DNA of 64,000 nt from Nageia nagi (taxonomy: Eukaryota > Pinophyta). The position numbers and the translations under genes were made by a program. The notes under the pieces were generated by a model. That model was not told the DNA's origin. It searched no databases and saw only the letters and a list, made by a program, of their open reading frames with translations. Positions within the stretch are counted from its first letter, which is position 1, and every line of letters begins with the position of its first letter. This document shows positions 22,080 through 35,215 of this stretch, piece by piece. The stretch is from NCBI GenBank assembly GCA_050084985.1, contig JBITNC010000001.1, positions 179,366,001 to 179,430,000 on the forward strand, written 5' to 3'.

Positions 22080-23300
22080 TCCAATTACAAATTTGATATA
22101 AAATGTAGGGTGCAATATTATCAATCAAGAGATAAATTCTACATTGAGAAAAGGAGAAGAATAGGGAATGGTACTCTAAAAAGTTTTAGAATAAGAGAAG
22201 ATAGCCTACTTTTTTTTAGCTACATAATAGTAATTACAGATGAAGGAAATTTGAGGAAATATATTCTATATAAATCCTATGTCACTCCATTCTCTACACA
22301 TCCTAGGGTAAATAAGATGAGAGAAAACCTTAAATAGTAATATTTTTTTATAGGGGAATAAAGAGGGATATAGTAGTTTATGTGACCAAATGCATTGACT
22401 ATCAAAAATTTAAGATTGAGCATAGAAATATAGATATTCTATTACACCCCCTTGCCATTCTTGAACAAAAATGGTATTCCATTAGTATGGAATTCCTTGT
22501 TGGCCTTCCAATAATAAGATACCAACATGATTCAATCTTTGTAATGATTGATAGGCTGACCAAAGTAGCTCATTTCATTCTTGGAAATACCACATACAAT
22601 GCATACATTATTTTTGGTAGGTTCATGAAAGAAATATTTAGATTACATAATTTTCTTAAAAGTATTATTTCTAATAGGGATAGTAAATTTACATATGAAT
22701 TTTGGAAGTTTTTGAATAGTGAGGTAGAAAATAAATTTCATTTTATTTCTTCATACCACCTAAAATCAGATGGAAAAACTAAAAGAGTAAATTAAATTTT
22801 GGAAGATATGCTCTAGATGTATTATAACCACCAATAAAAAAATGGGAGGACTACTTGAATTTGGTGTAGTTTGCATATAATAATAAATATCAAAAATCTT
22901 TAAACATGTCACCATTTGAAGCCTTGTATGGTTGAAAATGTAGAACTCCAGTATCTTAGGATAGACTAGAAGAGAGATCTACTTTTGGAAATAAAATATT
23001 ACAAAATATGGAATCTTAGCTTAAGATTATTCATGGAAATATTAAGGAGGCATTAGATAGATGAAAATGTTTAGCTAACCTCCATATAACCCATAAATAA
23101 TTTACTATTGTGAATAAAGTTTTCCTCAAAGTTAAATCTAGAAAAAGTTATATTAAATCATCCAAGTTGTCAGCTCATTATGTACTCCCCCTTACAATTC
23201 TAGAAACATTTAATCTTATAGCTTACCATATGAATTTTCCAACCAATTTTTCTAAATTGCATAATGTATTTAGTGTATCTTTGCTTAAAATGCACATGCC
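22080..23300 (+). pseudogene. Chromovirus integrase, DDE residues altered
   Basis: The zinc-binding part is readable at about 22240-22400 (DEGNLRKYILYKSYVTPF, HPRVNKMRENLK, then CIDYQKFKIEH). The core follows at 22440-22800 (WYSISMEFLVGLP, DSIFVMIDRLTKVAHFI, IISNRDSKFTYEFWKF, DGKTKRVN). The second catalytic Asp is Asn (SNRD), and the catalytic Glu of GQTERVN is Lys. The C-terminal part (KLSAHYVLPLTILETF, then FSKLHNVFSVSLLK) ends at about 23300. It would insert element DNA into the genome; inactive here. Confidence 0.83.
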
Positions 23301-23500
23301 TTATCCCTCACATGTTTGGGATGTGGATAAATTGCAAATGATAAATCCTTTGACTATGGAGGTAAAACTAGTAATAATTCTGGAAACCTATACTAAGAAG
23401 ATCAAAAATAAAAATATGGACCAATGTAGAGTTTAATGGGATAAATATTATGAGAATAATTCCATGTAGGAAGACTTAAATGTGATGTAAAACTAATTTC
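23301..23500 (+). pseudogene. Chromodomain-like integrase tail
   Basis: After the integrase, HVWDVDKLQMINPLTMEV and a line ending QCRV(stop)WDKYYENNSM(stop)EDLNVM match the spacing of the tail found in chromoviruses, where Q..W..Y....ATWEDL is usual. Both stops are TAG/TAA at a Gln position. Aromatic-cage residues cannot be judged reliably. Confidence 0.5.
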
Positions 23501-23552
23501 TTGATTTATTTGTTTGATAACTAGCCTAAAAACACATTAACTATGTTTAATC

Positions 23553-23569
23553 TTAGGAAGGGTGAATGT
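23553..23569 (+). promoter_or_regulatory. Possible polypurine tract after chromovirus pol
   Basis: TTAGGAAGGGTGAATG followed by TGATGGATTAC looks like a polypurine tract and LTR start. However, no second copy of the following sequence was found upstream, so the assignment is open. Confidence 0.35.
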
Positions 23570-23570
23570 G

Positions 23571-24974
23571 ATGGATTACTTTGCTAAGGTTGCAACTCTA
23601 TGAGATGTTTTGTTTGTATTCATTTATGAATTTGCATTTTGGGTATTATGGTGCTATGATAGGGTTCTGTATGTGCATTAAGGTCTTATCTAAGTTCTCA
23701 TACTTGCATGATTTTATGCATAATAAAATGGTAGGGATAGGTGAATTTTGTTAATGCATGCTCATGTTAGTCTCTCTTGGGATCTAAAATAATGAGTATG
23801 GGTCAAGCCCAAACTCCTAATCCATTAATATCTCAATTTTCTATTATCTTCCCCCTAGATTTTATCATTTTAGAATGATTTTTTATAGGTAAGTAACCTA
23901 ATCTATATAGTTAAAACTTAACCTAAGATTAGTAAGCTAATCTAATAAGGTTAGTGGATTAGTTTGATTTTAATCTAATTTAAACTAAACTAACCATATA
24001 TTAGTATTGTTATGTTAGTAAATTTAATAAACTAAACCCAAATCTAATGTTAATACCTAAACACCTACCCACTCGACCACTTTGCTCTAATACCTAAACA
24101 TTCTATTATTTTTCCTCTAACCATAACCTAAAAACTAAACAAAACATTATAAACTAAACCTAAAACCTAGAACATTCTAAAAACATTTCCTTCTTATACT
24201 AATCATTCTATGTCATGAGATGAGCATGGGTAAAGTTGGGATTTTACAACTGGTATTATCGATGGTATACTCACATGAACTAGTTATTTATTCATTTATG
24301 ACTAAAGATGGTTTAGTAATGGTTATTTACACATCCTTTGAGCTTAAATTTGAGTGTTTAATTAGTTGATTATATTGCAAAAATCATTTGAGGTAACCTT
24401 TGAAACTATAGCTTTAACATCAAATCTTTGTAAATCATTTTCATGGAAGCTAGTAATGGAGGTATGTTTTGAGGAGGTGTTAATAAACTTTAAATTTGGA
24501 AGGCATGTAAACAAAGTGTTGTTAACCATAACTAGGGGTTGAGCCAAGGGAATGTGGGAGATTACTTTACATTAGTACATAAGATTGGAACATCCAAAAA
24601 TAGAGTACTTCAATCTATTTTCTCATTACTAAGGAATAAAGTATCAATTTATAATTATCATAAACCTCATAGGGTTATCACCTTTGCTTACTTGATTGAA
24701 ATTGATAAGTTGATATTGGGTATGGAAAAATAAGGTTCAAGGTATTTTCTTTGGATGGTTTTATATGTTTTTCTTACATGTTGTTGAGTTATGGTTATGG
24801 GTTCAAAATTGGAGTCTAATGTTTAAATGTTTACTAATTTCTAAAGATGTTTTCAAGTGTTATTATAGGTAATACTATTGCATTTTCTATGGAGGATTCT
24901 ATTAGGCATTGCATTGAAGTCTTATTTCATGTTCTACATTTAGAAGGAGATGAGTGGCTCACCTTTACATTGCA
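23571..24974. other. Region between chromovirus pol and right direct repeat
   Basis: About 1.4 kb without recognisable coding sequence. A segment starting TGATGG at 23570 and ending TTTTACA at about 24250, followed by CTGGTATTATCGA, could be a degenerate LTR plus primer site. Around 23805-23830 a phrase (GGTCAAGCCCAAACTC) also occurs inside both 2-kb direct repeats at about 18415 and 26560. Confidence 0.35.
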
Positions 24975-27010
24975 TGATTTCAATGGTAGCCTAAAAAGGT
25001 AAAATTATAGACCACCACTTATACCTATACATTATTTGTAGTTGTAGACACTTGATCCTATCATAGTTATATGTTGCATATTGACCTCTTATTTAACCTT
25101 GTTAAAACCTATCTAACTTAATTCATACTCTTGCATAATGAATGCTGCATAATATACTCTAGTTGAAGTTTAATCAACCATGGTTTGGGTGAGTAGCCAT
25201 GGTGGTTTGACAGTTTGATTAGAATGCATTACATTATGATGGCTACATGTGGTAATTTGTAATAGTCATTTACATTTCATTGTTTACACTCTATTATTTA
25301 ATTATATTGATATTATTTTGTTATTTTAATATAAAAAATTGTTAGAGTAGTTATGATATTTTATGAACACTGAGATAAAATCTTTTTACATATTGTAATA
25401 CTCTCACATGGTGTATATTGTAATTATAATGTTCATTATTGTTTGTAGTGTGCATCATGTATTATGAACATGCTACTTAATTACATTTATAGTGTTGTTG
25501 TTGTAATGTTTATTATTATTTATCATTTATTGTAAGCAATGTTGACATGTCCTTAATATGCTTAGTGTGAATAGTTTTCTTAAGCAATATTTAATTGCTT
25601 AAGAAAAGGTGTCCCCTATTGAGATGGTAAATCTCATCCTTATTTTTTAATTTGAGGTACATGTAGGAACTGAAGGTTCAATGGTTAAGGATTGGCCATA
25701 ATTGGTTGTTGTTTTTAGCTTAATTTTTTTTATTGTATCAAATTTATATATGTACATATTTGTATAAAGGGATTTAAATGTGTACATCCTAAGGAGATAA
25801 TTTTGTATCAATGGCAAGTTATAAAGTTTATGGTCAAACAAGACCTTGGCTCTATATGTTTGGTTAAAATATTATTCAAACTTAACTAGATTTGTGTATT
25901 TTTGATTAATTTTACTCTATGGTGAAATAGATTATGACATTATAATACTACTCAATTAGTAAATATTGTAATTAGTTTAATCACCTTTTATTTTTATTAT
26001 TATATTGAGTTAGTGTTTACTTATTCAACTATTTCTTTCATTCAATTGTAGGGAGATGATTGTTGTGGTAGCTTGGTTGGCTAAAACTAACGAGAAATGA
26101 ATTGTTATATACTTAAAATAGCTATGGATATGTTATGTTTAATAAGTTATTACTATTAACAACAATCATCCTATCTTTTTTGTGTTCATATTAAGGGTCC
26201 TTTCCTATATAGAACTTGGGATATCAAGATTGTTTTTTTTATTTAATCTAATAGAAGGATGGTATCTATGATTCCTAGTATAGTGATGAGTTGTGGTTTA
26301 ATTCTAGGCTTGTTGCAATCCCTAAGAGATTATTTGGGCTCTATGTAAGAACTTATATTCTATTTTTCTTAGTTCATAATGTTGTAGTATCTTTAGTTGG
26401 CTAATTATCTGACAAAAAACAAGTTTTCTAGAATGAAAATAGGTTTGGTTCCCTTGGATAAGTCCATAGTTGTGAGTTCAATTTGGCCTTAAATAGTTGT
26501 AGTTATTTCTTGCATATATGTTATTTTTAGAGTTCCTTTTAATGGGAATTAGGTTTATGAGTTTGGAGCAAGCTCAAACTCATAAGCCATTAAATTAGTA
26601 TTAAATATTTACCCTCTAAGTAAGTATAGCTAGACCATAGGTGTTAAGAGGTCTTGATTTGTATGTTTGGTAGGCTAATACCTTTGTGCTATTAGGATTC
26701 TATAAAGGAAAGACGATTATACATAGGTAATCTCTTAGGTGGAAATAGGGAGTCTTCACTTGATGGGCATGCATGATAATGAGTTGGGAAAGGATTTTAA
26801 GTTCCATTATCTTCCATTGATCATTGAGACCTAATGTATGGATCTTGCAATGGTCATTTTATGGAGAAATAAATCATATCAATACTTGTGTCTATATCAT
26901 AGGGTAAATAATCCTAGATACTCAATAATGCTAAAAACTTAGAAAATATTAAAGAATTTTTTTTAAATTCCTCTTTTTAGTAGTAGCGAGTGGTTTGGTT
27001 CTTTACAATG
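24975..27010 (+). repeat. Long direct repeat, right copy (putative 3' LTR of chromovirus)
   Basis: Second copy of 16850-18815, similar from TGATTTCAAT to TTTGGTTCTTTACA. It differs at many scattered bases and small indels, which implies an old insertion. Confidence 0.6.
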
Positions 27011-27840
27011 CAAATGTTTCATATTATAGTAAATTATCTAATAGAGATAATTTGTAGTTACTATTATTTAATTAAGATCCTTACTATTATTTATTATAGC
27101 CCTTAGAGCAATATGATAGGAACTATTTTTTGGTGATCCTATTTGGATAATGTATATTACTTCTTTATAGTGCACTTAGATGTTGAATCCTTCATGCTTG
27201 GTGATGCCTTGGTAATGAATTTATAACATCTTATATTTGTATGCTTTTTTTTAGTTCTTTGTAAATGGATCAAAAGGAAAATGGCATTGGAAATTATTCA
27301 TGTATGTGTTTACATTTATGTATTATTGGTTTTAATAGTAGTCTATGTGGTAGATAAAATCACATATTGTATTAAAATAATTTTTGGTTAGAATGTAATA
27401 AGTTAACCTTGAAGTTTCATGTACACCTAGTTTAGCTATAGCACTATTTTGAAAGAACATATGCTTGTATCAAGATAAGAGTTATAATATTTTTATTATG
27501 GTTATAATGAAATATTATTAGGTAGCATAGCTACCAATGGTTTACCTAATGCAAAAACACCTAGGGTTTTTGCCAATCTTAGCTCAAATTTATAGTGTTA
27601 TATTAATGTCTTGTCAAATGGATATTTATGTTATATTTCACATTAGTTATTTCTAAATTTGTATGATAAATGTAATTGATTGAAATGCATAAGTAAAATA
27701 AATGAATGTTTTATCATAATCAATATGGTTGTATAGTTAGATTTATATTTCACATGAACCATAATAACTAATTTTTGAGTAAGCTTTAATGGTAAGGAGA
27801 AATAGTTTTATGGTTGAGAGTTTTGATTCCTTAAAAATGG
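27011..27840 (+). repeat. Dispersed repeat, copy of 51570-52434
   Basis: Shares a string of landmarks with the later segment: ATATGATAGG.ACT, TGTATATTA, GTGCA.TT.GATGTTG.ATCCTT, ACCTAG....GGAAATGCCTAGGGTTTTT-like text, and AGTTATTTCTAAATTT. Non-coding in both places. Confidence 0.6.
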
Positions 27841-28009
27841 ACTAATTTATTTATTTTATTTATAAAAATAATTATTTAAGGATATTAGTTCCTAAAATTA
27901 GGATTATATAAATAAATAACTATATAATTTCATTATCAAGAAAAAGATATTCACTAACATATTAAACCTTGATAGTGGTACTAGACTAAAAAGGTCTAGT
28001 TACCCAAGG

Positions 28010-28043
28010 CACACTATGATTACTTAAGCTCAATCATAGTGTG
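28010..28043. repeat. Perfect 12-bp hairpin
   Basis: CACACTATGATT at 28010-28021 and its exact reverse complement at 28032-28043 enclose a 10-base loop. A second short stem (CTAGAC/GTCTAG, 27981-27999) lies just upstream. Function unknown. Confidence 0.6.
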
Positions 28044-31000
28044 TACCATGATATCTCTAAGGATAGGCTAGTGGAACTAATGAATTATTATTTTATCTTG
28101 TAACTTAATCATCCTAGTAGAACACTAGTGACACCCAAAGGAATGCCTAAGCATATGTCTATAATGGCCTAGTAGATGGGTATAAAATGATCCAAGTGCG
28201 TCATATGATATGACATGATCTAAATAAACTAATATATGATATGAAACCTCATGAAAGGGTAAATATGGTATTGAAAACCTCCAAAAAATTTAGACTTCCT
28301 ATTAAAATATCTAAATAGACCATGTGATATGAAATTATTTAAACTATATGATTCAAAACTATATTGAAGAAGGAAAGAAATTGTTGAATCCAAAAAATTT
28401 CTAAGTATAAAAAACTAGGACCCAAAAGTGGTAAGTTGGTAAAAATATACTTGTAATACTTGAACAAATATAGAACAAATATGTGGTTTCGAAGTGGATG
28501 CCATGTTGTATAGACATAATGATGATATAAAAATAATGAAACATGTTTTGGGCTCCTTTACTATCTATCCTATAGCAATATTTTAAAAAATATTTGAATC
28601 ATTTGATATAATTGAAACCATAGAGAATATATGAATAACTTGAGAATGATTATTTAATTCTTGATCATATAGGTATTCTTGATCATTTGAACATAATTTA
28701 GAGCATATTTGAATCTTATTGTTCTTATCTTTTTGTTCATGTGACTATTTTGAAATTTATAAAAAGCCTTTTCAAAAATGAATATATTTCCTTAAAATAG
28801 CCTAAATGAACATAAAGGTCAATAATGCATGTATAATAATTCATCAGGCATTTGGAAAGGTATTATGCATTTTGAGTTTTTTTTTAGTTTTAAAAAGGGA
28901 GGGGGTAAAGGAGAGAACATGTTGGAATTGGAATTTTGAGCATTTTGAGTTTGTAAAGGTGAGATGTATTTTAATATTTATGAGTGCCTTAATAACTCTT
29001 TACATGCTTGCCTAAATTACTAGACATAGTTTTATTGAATTCAACAATTTGAGGATATTCAATTCATAGCTATAAAAAATACTCCCTAAAATCTTTAATA
29101 TGATGAATTACTTAGGAACAAATCCCTAAAGTATAACATTTTTATACATTATTATATGTAAATAGTTTAATAGCACTCAATAACAATCCTCTCCTCTCCA
29201 TTACTCACTTCACCATAGCAGTTACACCAAATGCAAGATCATATAATAAATGAATCCTTCATTATGTTCATATACCATATAATCTTTAATTTAGCATAAC
29301 TCCTAGAGATAACCATTTAACATATCTTCCACTATATCAAATTCATTTATGTACTTGTATACTATAAGAAATAATGGCATGATTATAATAATATAATTAC
29401 AAAACCTAACTTCTACAATAAATATGATAAAAACATAGATAAAATACACAAGCCCTTAATAGACATGTATAAAAATATGAAATAATACATAAGGCTAGGG
29501 AGTTAATTGATAAAATAATACACAAAGCATCCATAAAAAGTATGCTTATGTACTTAGAATAATTGTATATCACATTTGAATATCATTGTGTTTATATTTA
29601 TGTTCATATTTAATCTAAATTACCTAATAGTCATGCCCAAAACCATGGCCCAAAAGATGATGTAACTTTTGTAATAAACCTATCAAAAAGTGAAAAACTT
29701 CATTTTTATGTTTGTGCAATTAGACCAATGCTAAACCAAAGGACATGCATGAAATCACAATTTTTTAGTTTAATATAATATATTTATAAAAAATCATATT
29801 ATTATAGAAAAAGGAGACTAAATGATGTATCAAAATGGGACCAAATATATGTAATATACATATGAGTATGAATATGGAATATGAACATGAACATGAAGAA
29901 AGATCATGCCAATGCAATGTTTTCTCAACATCATATATCATGTATATATAAAATAAATATAAATAGAATATTTTGATGCAAATGGAACATGTTAATGCAA
30001 TATTTTCTCAAGAGTATATGCTCATGAATATGGAACATTTGACCCACCCATTTTACTTTTGCTATAAACCTGATATCCTTGAGGAATTTCAAATAAATTT
30101 GTAATATTTATGTGATGAGATGAAATGTAAATGGTTATGTATGATACTTTTATTAGTTTGATGTTGGCTTTGAGATTGTTTGATATAGGTTATAGGTTGA
30201 CTCAACATGGGAGTCATATTTGAGATCCAAGTGAACCAAAGATGAGTTGGTTACATGAATGGATCAATAAGAGTGAGTAAATTATTGGTAATTGAATATT
30301 TGACATTCCATAGGGGTTACTATAAATCATGTAGTTGCATTTCATATTTGGTGTGTATGAAGTATGACCCCTACAATATTTGTGTGTGCACTAATAAATT
30401 TACCTTGCAGGATAAGTGATCTTTGTAAGTAAAATGATATGCAATAGTATTTATTATGAATTTTATTTCATATGGTGAATTAATAAATTTCAAGGGAAAT
30501 TAAAATAAAAATTTTAGATACCTAGATTTAAATTTTTACACCAAGGTACTTTATTTTTACCTTTAATAACTTAGGGATTGGTAAAAAATATCTATCTTGG
30601 GGGTACAATTGGCAAGATAATTAATAATCGACCATAGGGTCTAAATATTCCTCCCTCCCAAATACTTTGGAATTTTATATGATGTGTCCCAAATAATTGG
30701 ATACTATTTAAGCCTTATGGATTAAAAATAAATTTTGAATAGAGACTCACCATAAAAATAAAGCCTTGTGTCTCGCACTAGAAAAAGGTATGAGGTGATC
30801 AATAGTAAGTTTTTTTGAAGATATAATTTCCATTTTTGCTCTATAAATACCATAGGGGTTTTGAGAAAAATATACATCCCTTCTCATTCAAAATTTAGTC
30901 TTATGTATTGATGATTTAGGAGCTCATTATTCCCATCATTGCCTCATTTAATTTCATTACCAAGTTATCCTCTATTTATAGCATTTAATTTCTATAAATT

Positions 31001-32151
31001 ATGAATTTATTTCATAGTTAAGAGCATTTATCATATTTATTTTATTTAATAAGAGTTAAGTTTAATATTAGACTCTTAGCATCTAGATATGATTGGTACT
31101 ATTTTATTTTATGTTATTAGTTTTACATTATAGTAGAATGGTTGTGGCTGAAGTTAATTGGTACTATTCTATAACTCAAATGGGTAAGAATGCATTCATC
31201 AATGGACACACACAACTCATAATTTTGTTGAATATCAAATGAACTTGTATTAAAGTTTAATAACACACTTTAATAGTAATTACAACTTGGAACAAGGAAT
31301 AAATATATTTCATAGGTCTTGGGCTACCTTGATTTTCAATTCATATTCCATTACAAAGCAAAAAATGAGACATAAAGGAAGAGACAACAACTTTTTAAAA
31401 AATGTAATACTTAGTACCAATTGGTAGGCTAGTGAATTAGCTAATAGGTTAATTTTAATATGATCTAATTAGATGGCTACTTACACAACCATTCTCCAAG
31501 ATACCAACCATTAGTTTGAACATGAAAACTAAAAAATAGTGAGCTCAAATTTTGTGAGTTTTATGAATGTATGCCTTCAAAATATTCATACTCCCCCTTG
31601 TTGATAAGAGGACAAATAATTTAGTCTCTTAACAATATAAATTGAGTTGGAAAATACCTAAAACATCCATATAATTCTATCAAAAAAATTAATACAATAT
31701 TATTTCATACATATCCATAATCACACTTAAATTGTTTTATTAAAATAGGCTATGGTATTTCCATATTTGAGTTTTGGTTAGTCACTGTAGATGATCCTAT
31801 GGTGGATGAGGGTGATAAAACCCCATATGTTCTAATTCATATGATAGATATTTCTTCAAATATCTTCTATGTTCATTTAATTAACACTTGTAGTTCTATC
31901 ATATCCCATGCAAGAACTACCTTATACCTTTCATGACCTTTAGGTTATTCTTAGGGTCCATACTCCTAATAAGGGACACACATTTCCTGATCATCATTCA
32001 TGCTACCCTATGAAGTGGTACTCAATTTAAGCCAAGTGAATCAACTTTATATCACCTCCCATGATTTGAAATCAATGTTAATTCCACTACCTTAAGACTA
32101 ACTAAACTACCTTTACTTACCCATATCAATCATAAAGGAACATCACTAAGC
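28044..32151. other. AT-rich non-coding stretch
   Basis: About 4.1 kb with no supported gene. A TATA-like CTATAAATACC at 30841 with downstream pyrimidine-rich text could be an old LTR promoter, but no repeat partner was found. A weak minus-strand decayed frame lies at 31790-32080 (GHERYKVVLAWD). Confidence 0.35.
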
Positions 32152-33339
32152 CATGAAGTAATTACCTACCCATAATTCTTGTAATTACTACCATTGATAG
32201 AAATAACCTTCTCATATTTCTTAGCTAGGTATTTATGGACTTATGGTAGAACTATACTTTCTTCTTTTTCTAGGTTTTTTGAAACATCTAAGGATTCATC
32301 TATTTTAGTTTGTACTTGTGATGAAATATCATGCACTTGATGTAGATCCTACTACAGGAGTTTTTTGGAGCCAATACTTCAAAGATATGAAATGGAGCTT
32401 GATTATTTCATGTGTGAGTTTAGCCTATATTTGAGTTTTACATTTTTACTCTCTAATTCATAAATAATTATTTGAAATATTATACCATATTAAATGCTTT
32501 TATATTTTTCAAGAATTAACTATCTTATGAGTTAAGAAATTGAATTCTAGATAACTTTGTATAAGGTTTTATATGATAAACATTTATTCAATTCATTTCA
32601 AATAACAATCAATCCACTTCAATATATTTATGAAAGGAAACTAAATTTATACATTATCTAATTTTCAAATCTTTAAATCATTTACAAATGTAATTCAAAC
32701 TCATATTCTCTTAATCCAAATTTAAAACATGATATCCGCTTATAATCATCATAATCAAATTTTCATCATACACTATATCTTTCACATTTGGGTATTCCAA
32801 ATGAATTTACAAAATCATCAAAATCACTTTCTTTACAGTACATAAAATATACATTTGTTGCTTCCTTGTTGAACTTGACAATTTTCTTTCAAGTTGAAGA
32901 TGAGCCTCTATCATGAATTTAAACTTTAAATGGATGAGCTTAACACTTATTTTGAGTTATAAATACATCTTATTGATATATCAACTTAAATACAAAATAA
33001 GTAATATTTAAGATAAATTCATGCTAAGAACTTCGCTTCTTAGCTTAATATGAATGCACATCCTTCTTGATGTTCAAAAACAAAAAGTCTATCATCATAA
33101 CCTTAAAGTTTCCAAATATTTATATATATGCAATAATAATGCAAGGTAAACTCATGTGTATTTTCAATGATTTCAAAAATGCATATGTTTTTCAATTTAT
33201 AACTATCTTATAAATTAAGACATATAATATCTCTAAAAATAATATTCAATTTTTTTAAATAGAATTAAATATTTAATAATATTATATATATATAATATAT
33301 ATATTATTTTTACTTAAATATTTTTTTAATTTAAAAGAA

Positions 33340-33588
33340 TATTGAATGCGAGGTAGGACCTGGTGCATGCCACGTGCCCAACTCCCTCACCCCATTACCA
33401 AGTAAATGGAGAGGGGGGATGCTAGCATGGGCCACACACTACCACCACCCCTTTCAACCACTAAGTATAGGAAGGGGGGTTGGTGTACACCATGCACTAC
33501 CTAACCTCCTCTCTTTCCCCTTACGAGTAGCCTATGGGGTGATGTGGGGTCAATCACCAAGCTATGTCACCCTTCCTCTCCTCGACCT

Positions 33589-33590
<2 letters not shown>
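33340..33590. repeat. GC-rich segment within LTR copy A
   Basis: C-rich plus-strand stretch in an otherwise AT-rich LTR, with partial internal duplications of CAACTCCCTCACCCCATTAC-like and GGAGGGGGG-like blocks. The shorter counterpart lies at 47845-47960. The 97-codon open frame across it is a composition artefact. Confidence 0.5.

Positions 33591-33666
<76 letters not shown>
33591..33666 (+). repeat. Compound microsatellite (CA)n(TA)n
   Basis: About 27 uninterrupted CA units (33591-33644) directly followed by about 11 TA units. The homologous point in the other LTR copy (near 47960) has no such repeat, so it expanded after the copies separated. Confidence 0.97.
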
Positions 33667-34914
33667 ACAAAAAGAATGTCATAATATATATATCAATAGA
33701 AAATATACTTATTAAACATGAAATATTTTAACAATACATATTGCATCTTAGAATTAAAATCTAAGTTTAATAAAAACATAAAATAACTATTTTTTTGCAA
33801 ATTTAATAGATACAACTTTTTTTTTTACTTCTCTTGGCTTGAAAATAGAATTTTTTAGAGAAACATACTATGAAAACTCTACATAAGCCATTCTTTTACA
33901 TTCTTCTAAGTTCTTTACTAAGATCAAAGACTTCTAGAAACCCCCATTTCATTTCAAACTCATGAATTTTATTAATATGCAATTATGGAATTAACTAGAA
34001 CCTAGAATTTATTTTTAAACTAAATGCTCATCCTTGGGTTACAACCCAAATTATTTTTCCAAGAAGATAAATATCATACATGCATATAAATTTAGAAATG
34101 CAACTTTTGTAAATAAAACCCATAATGCATTTTCTAAATTATGTTTGGTTTATATTCCATATTTATGTCTCAAAGGTATTCATAAAACCAACATTCATTT
34201 CCAATTTAAAAATCTAAACCATTATTGAAAATCACTAATACACAGAACCATTTTTGTTTTCAAATTCTTACAATAATTAAATTTCAATTCTTAAAAAAAA
34301 AATATAGCATTCATAGAGAGCACCTATAATTTGCAAGAAATTCCTTATGAAGTTGTCTCACCTAATAAATGCAAGCCAAATCTAAATCTAGCAAGTATGC
34401 AAGCCCAAAAGTCTCCCAAATATCTATACAAAATAGCATTAAGAAGGGAAATATTTTGTAGTTGCAAAAAATGCCAAGAGTGTCATTTCAAAAACACCTT
34501 CTAAAAACTCATGGAAGCACAAAACTACAACAACTAGTTCACTCTAGTTTTTAAGTAGTTTATCTAGAAACTTATGGGCTAAGGCATCATTTTCATGTCC
34601 AATTCAAATACAATCAAATGATTCCATAAATATTTGGGATCATTTTTTATGCATTCATACTTCCCTTATGGGATGAGGCATCATTGTCATGTCCAATTTA
34701 CATCCAATTAAGGGAAGCACTCACTTTAGCACATATTCATGTAAATACATCAATTTCAAGCAATATCAACTTTATAATAATATATATAATAATCATTTAT
34801 AGTAATGAAATAATGCATAAACAAATGATCTCATTAACATATTTCAAACACAAACATGCTTATCACAAAATTATTCTACTTGCATAAAATAGTATAAAGG
34901 GGAGGGTCACCACA

Positions 34915-34935
34915 TCCTTCCCCCCTTAGAAACAA
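34915..34935 (-). promoter_or_regulatory. Polypurine tract next to LTR copy A
   Basis: On the minus strand TAAGGGGGGAAGGA leads into the LTR start TGTGGTGACC. Confidence 0.65.
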
Positions 34936-35215
34936 CACAATCCTTTATATTCATATTATTAATGAAACATATTCATTAAAACAAGGAAATTATTCTTTCA
35001 TAACATAAATATTCTTCCAAATAGTGGAAGGCTTAGATTATTGATTCTATTTGATCCTATACCCTTATTTTCCTATTCCTTAACTTCTTAATTCTAAAAC
35101 CAAGAACTCACATAGGAAGTACTTCAATTGTCATTGGATCTGCCATATCCAAATTAGTTAAATCCAAAACATGTGAGGGATAAATAATATATTTCCTAAG
35201 TAGATATGTAAATAC
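34936..35215 (-). pseudogene. 3' end of a Ty3/gypsy polyprotein (integrase tail)
   Basis: Minus-strand translation reads EVFTYLLRKYIIYPSHVLDL, then DMADPMTIEV, KKLRNRKIRV and a decayed tail. This is the end of a chromovirus integrase (VFHVSLLRKY..PSHV) with its post-integrase extension. It stops matching at about 35215. Because 42555-42842 repeats the same VFH.SL motif, this is a second, separate element end rather than the continuation of that integrase. Confidence 0.6.

Larger units (their letters stand above)
32152..34914 (-). repeat. LTR (about 2.7 kb) of minus-strand chromovirus family, copy A
   Basis: Aligns with 46850-48525 plus 52435-53390. On the minus strand it begins TGTGGTGACCCTCCCC at 34914, right after a polypurine tract, as a 3' LTR should. 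Compared with the other copy it has an expanded GC-rich segment and a large CA/TA microsatellite (33591-33666). It lacks about 350 bp present at 52780-53130. Confidence 0.72.

Noticed and set aside
33374-33667. 97-codon frame ending in a His-Thr and Tyr-Ile repeat
   Set aside because: Runs through a GC-rich LTR segment into the CA/TA microsatellite; composition artefact.
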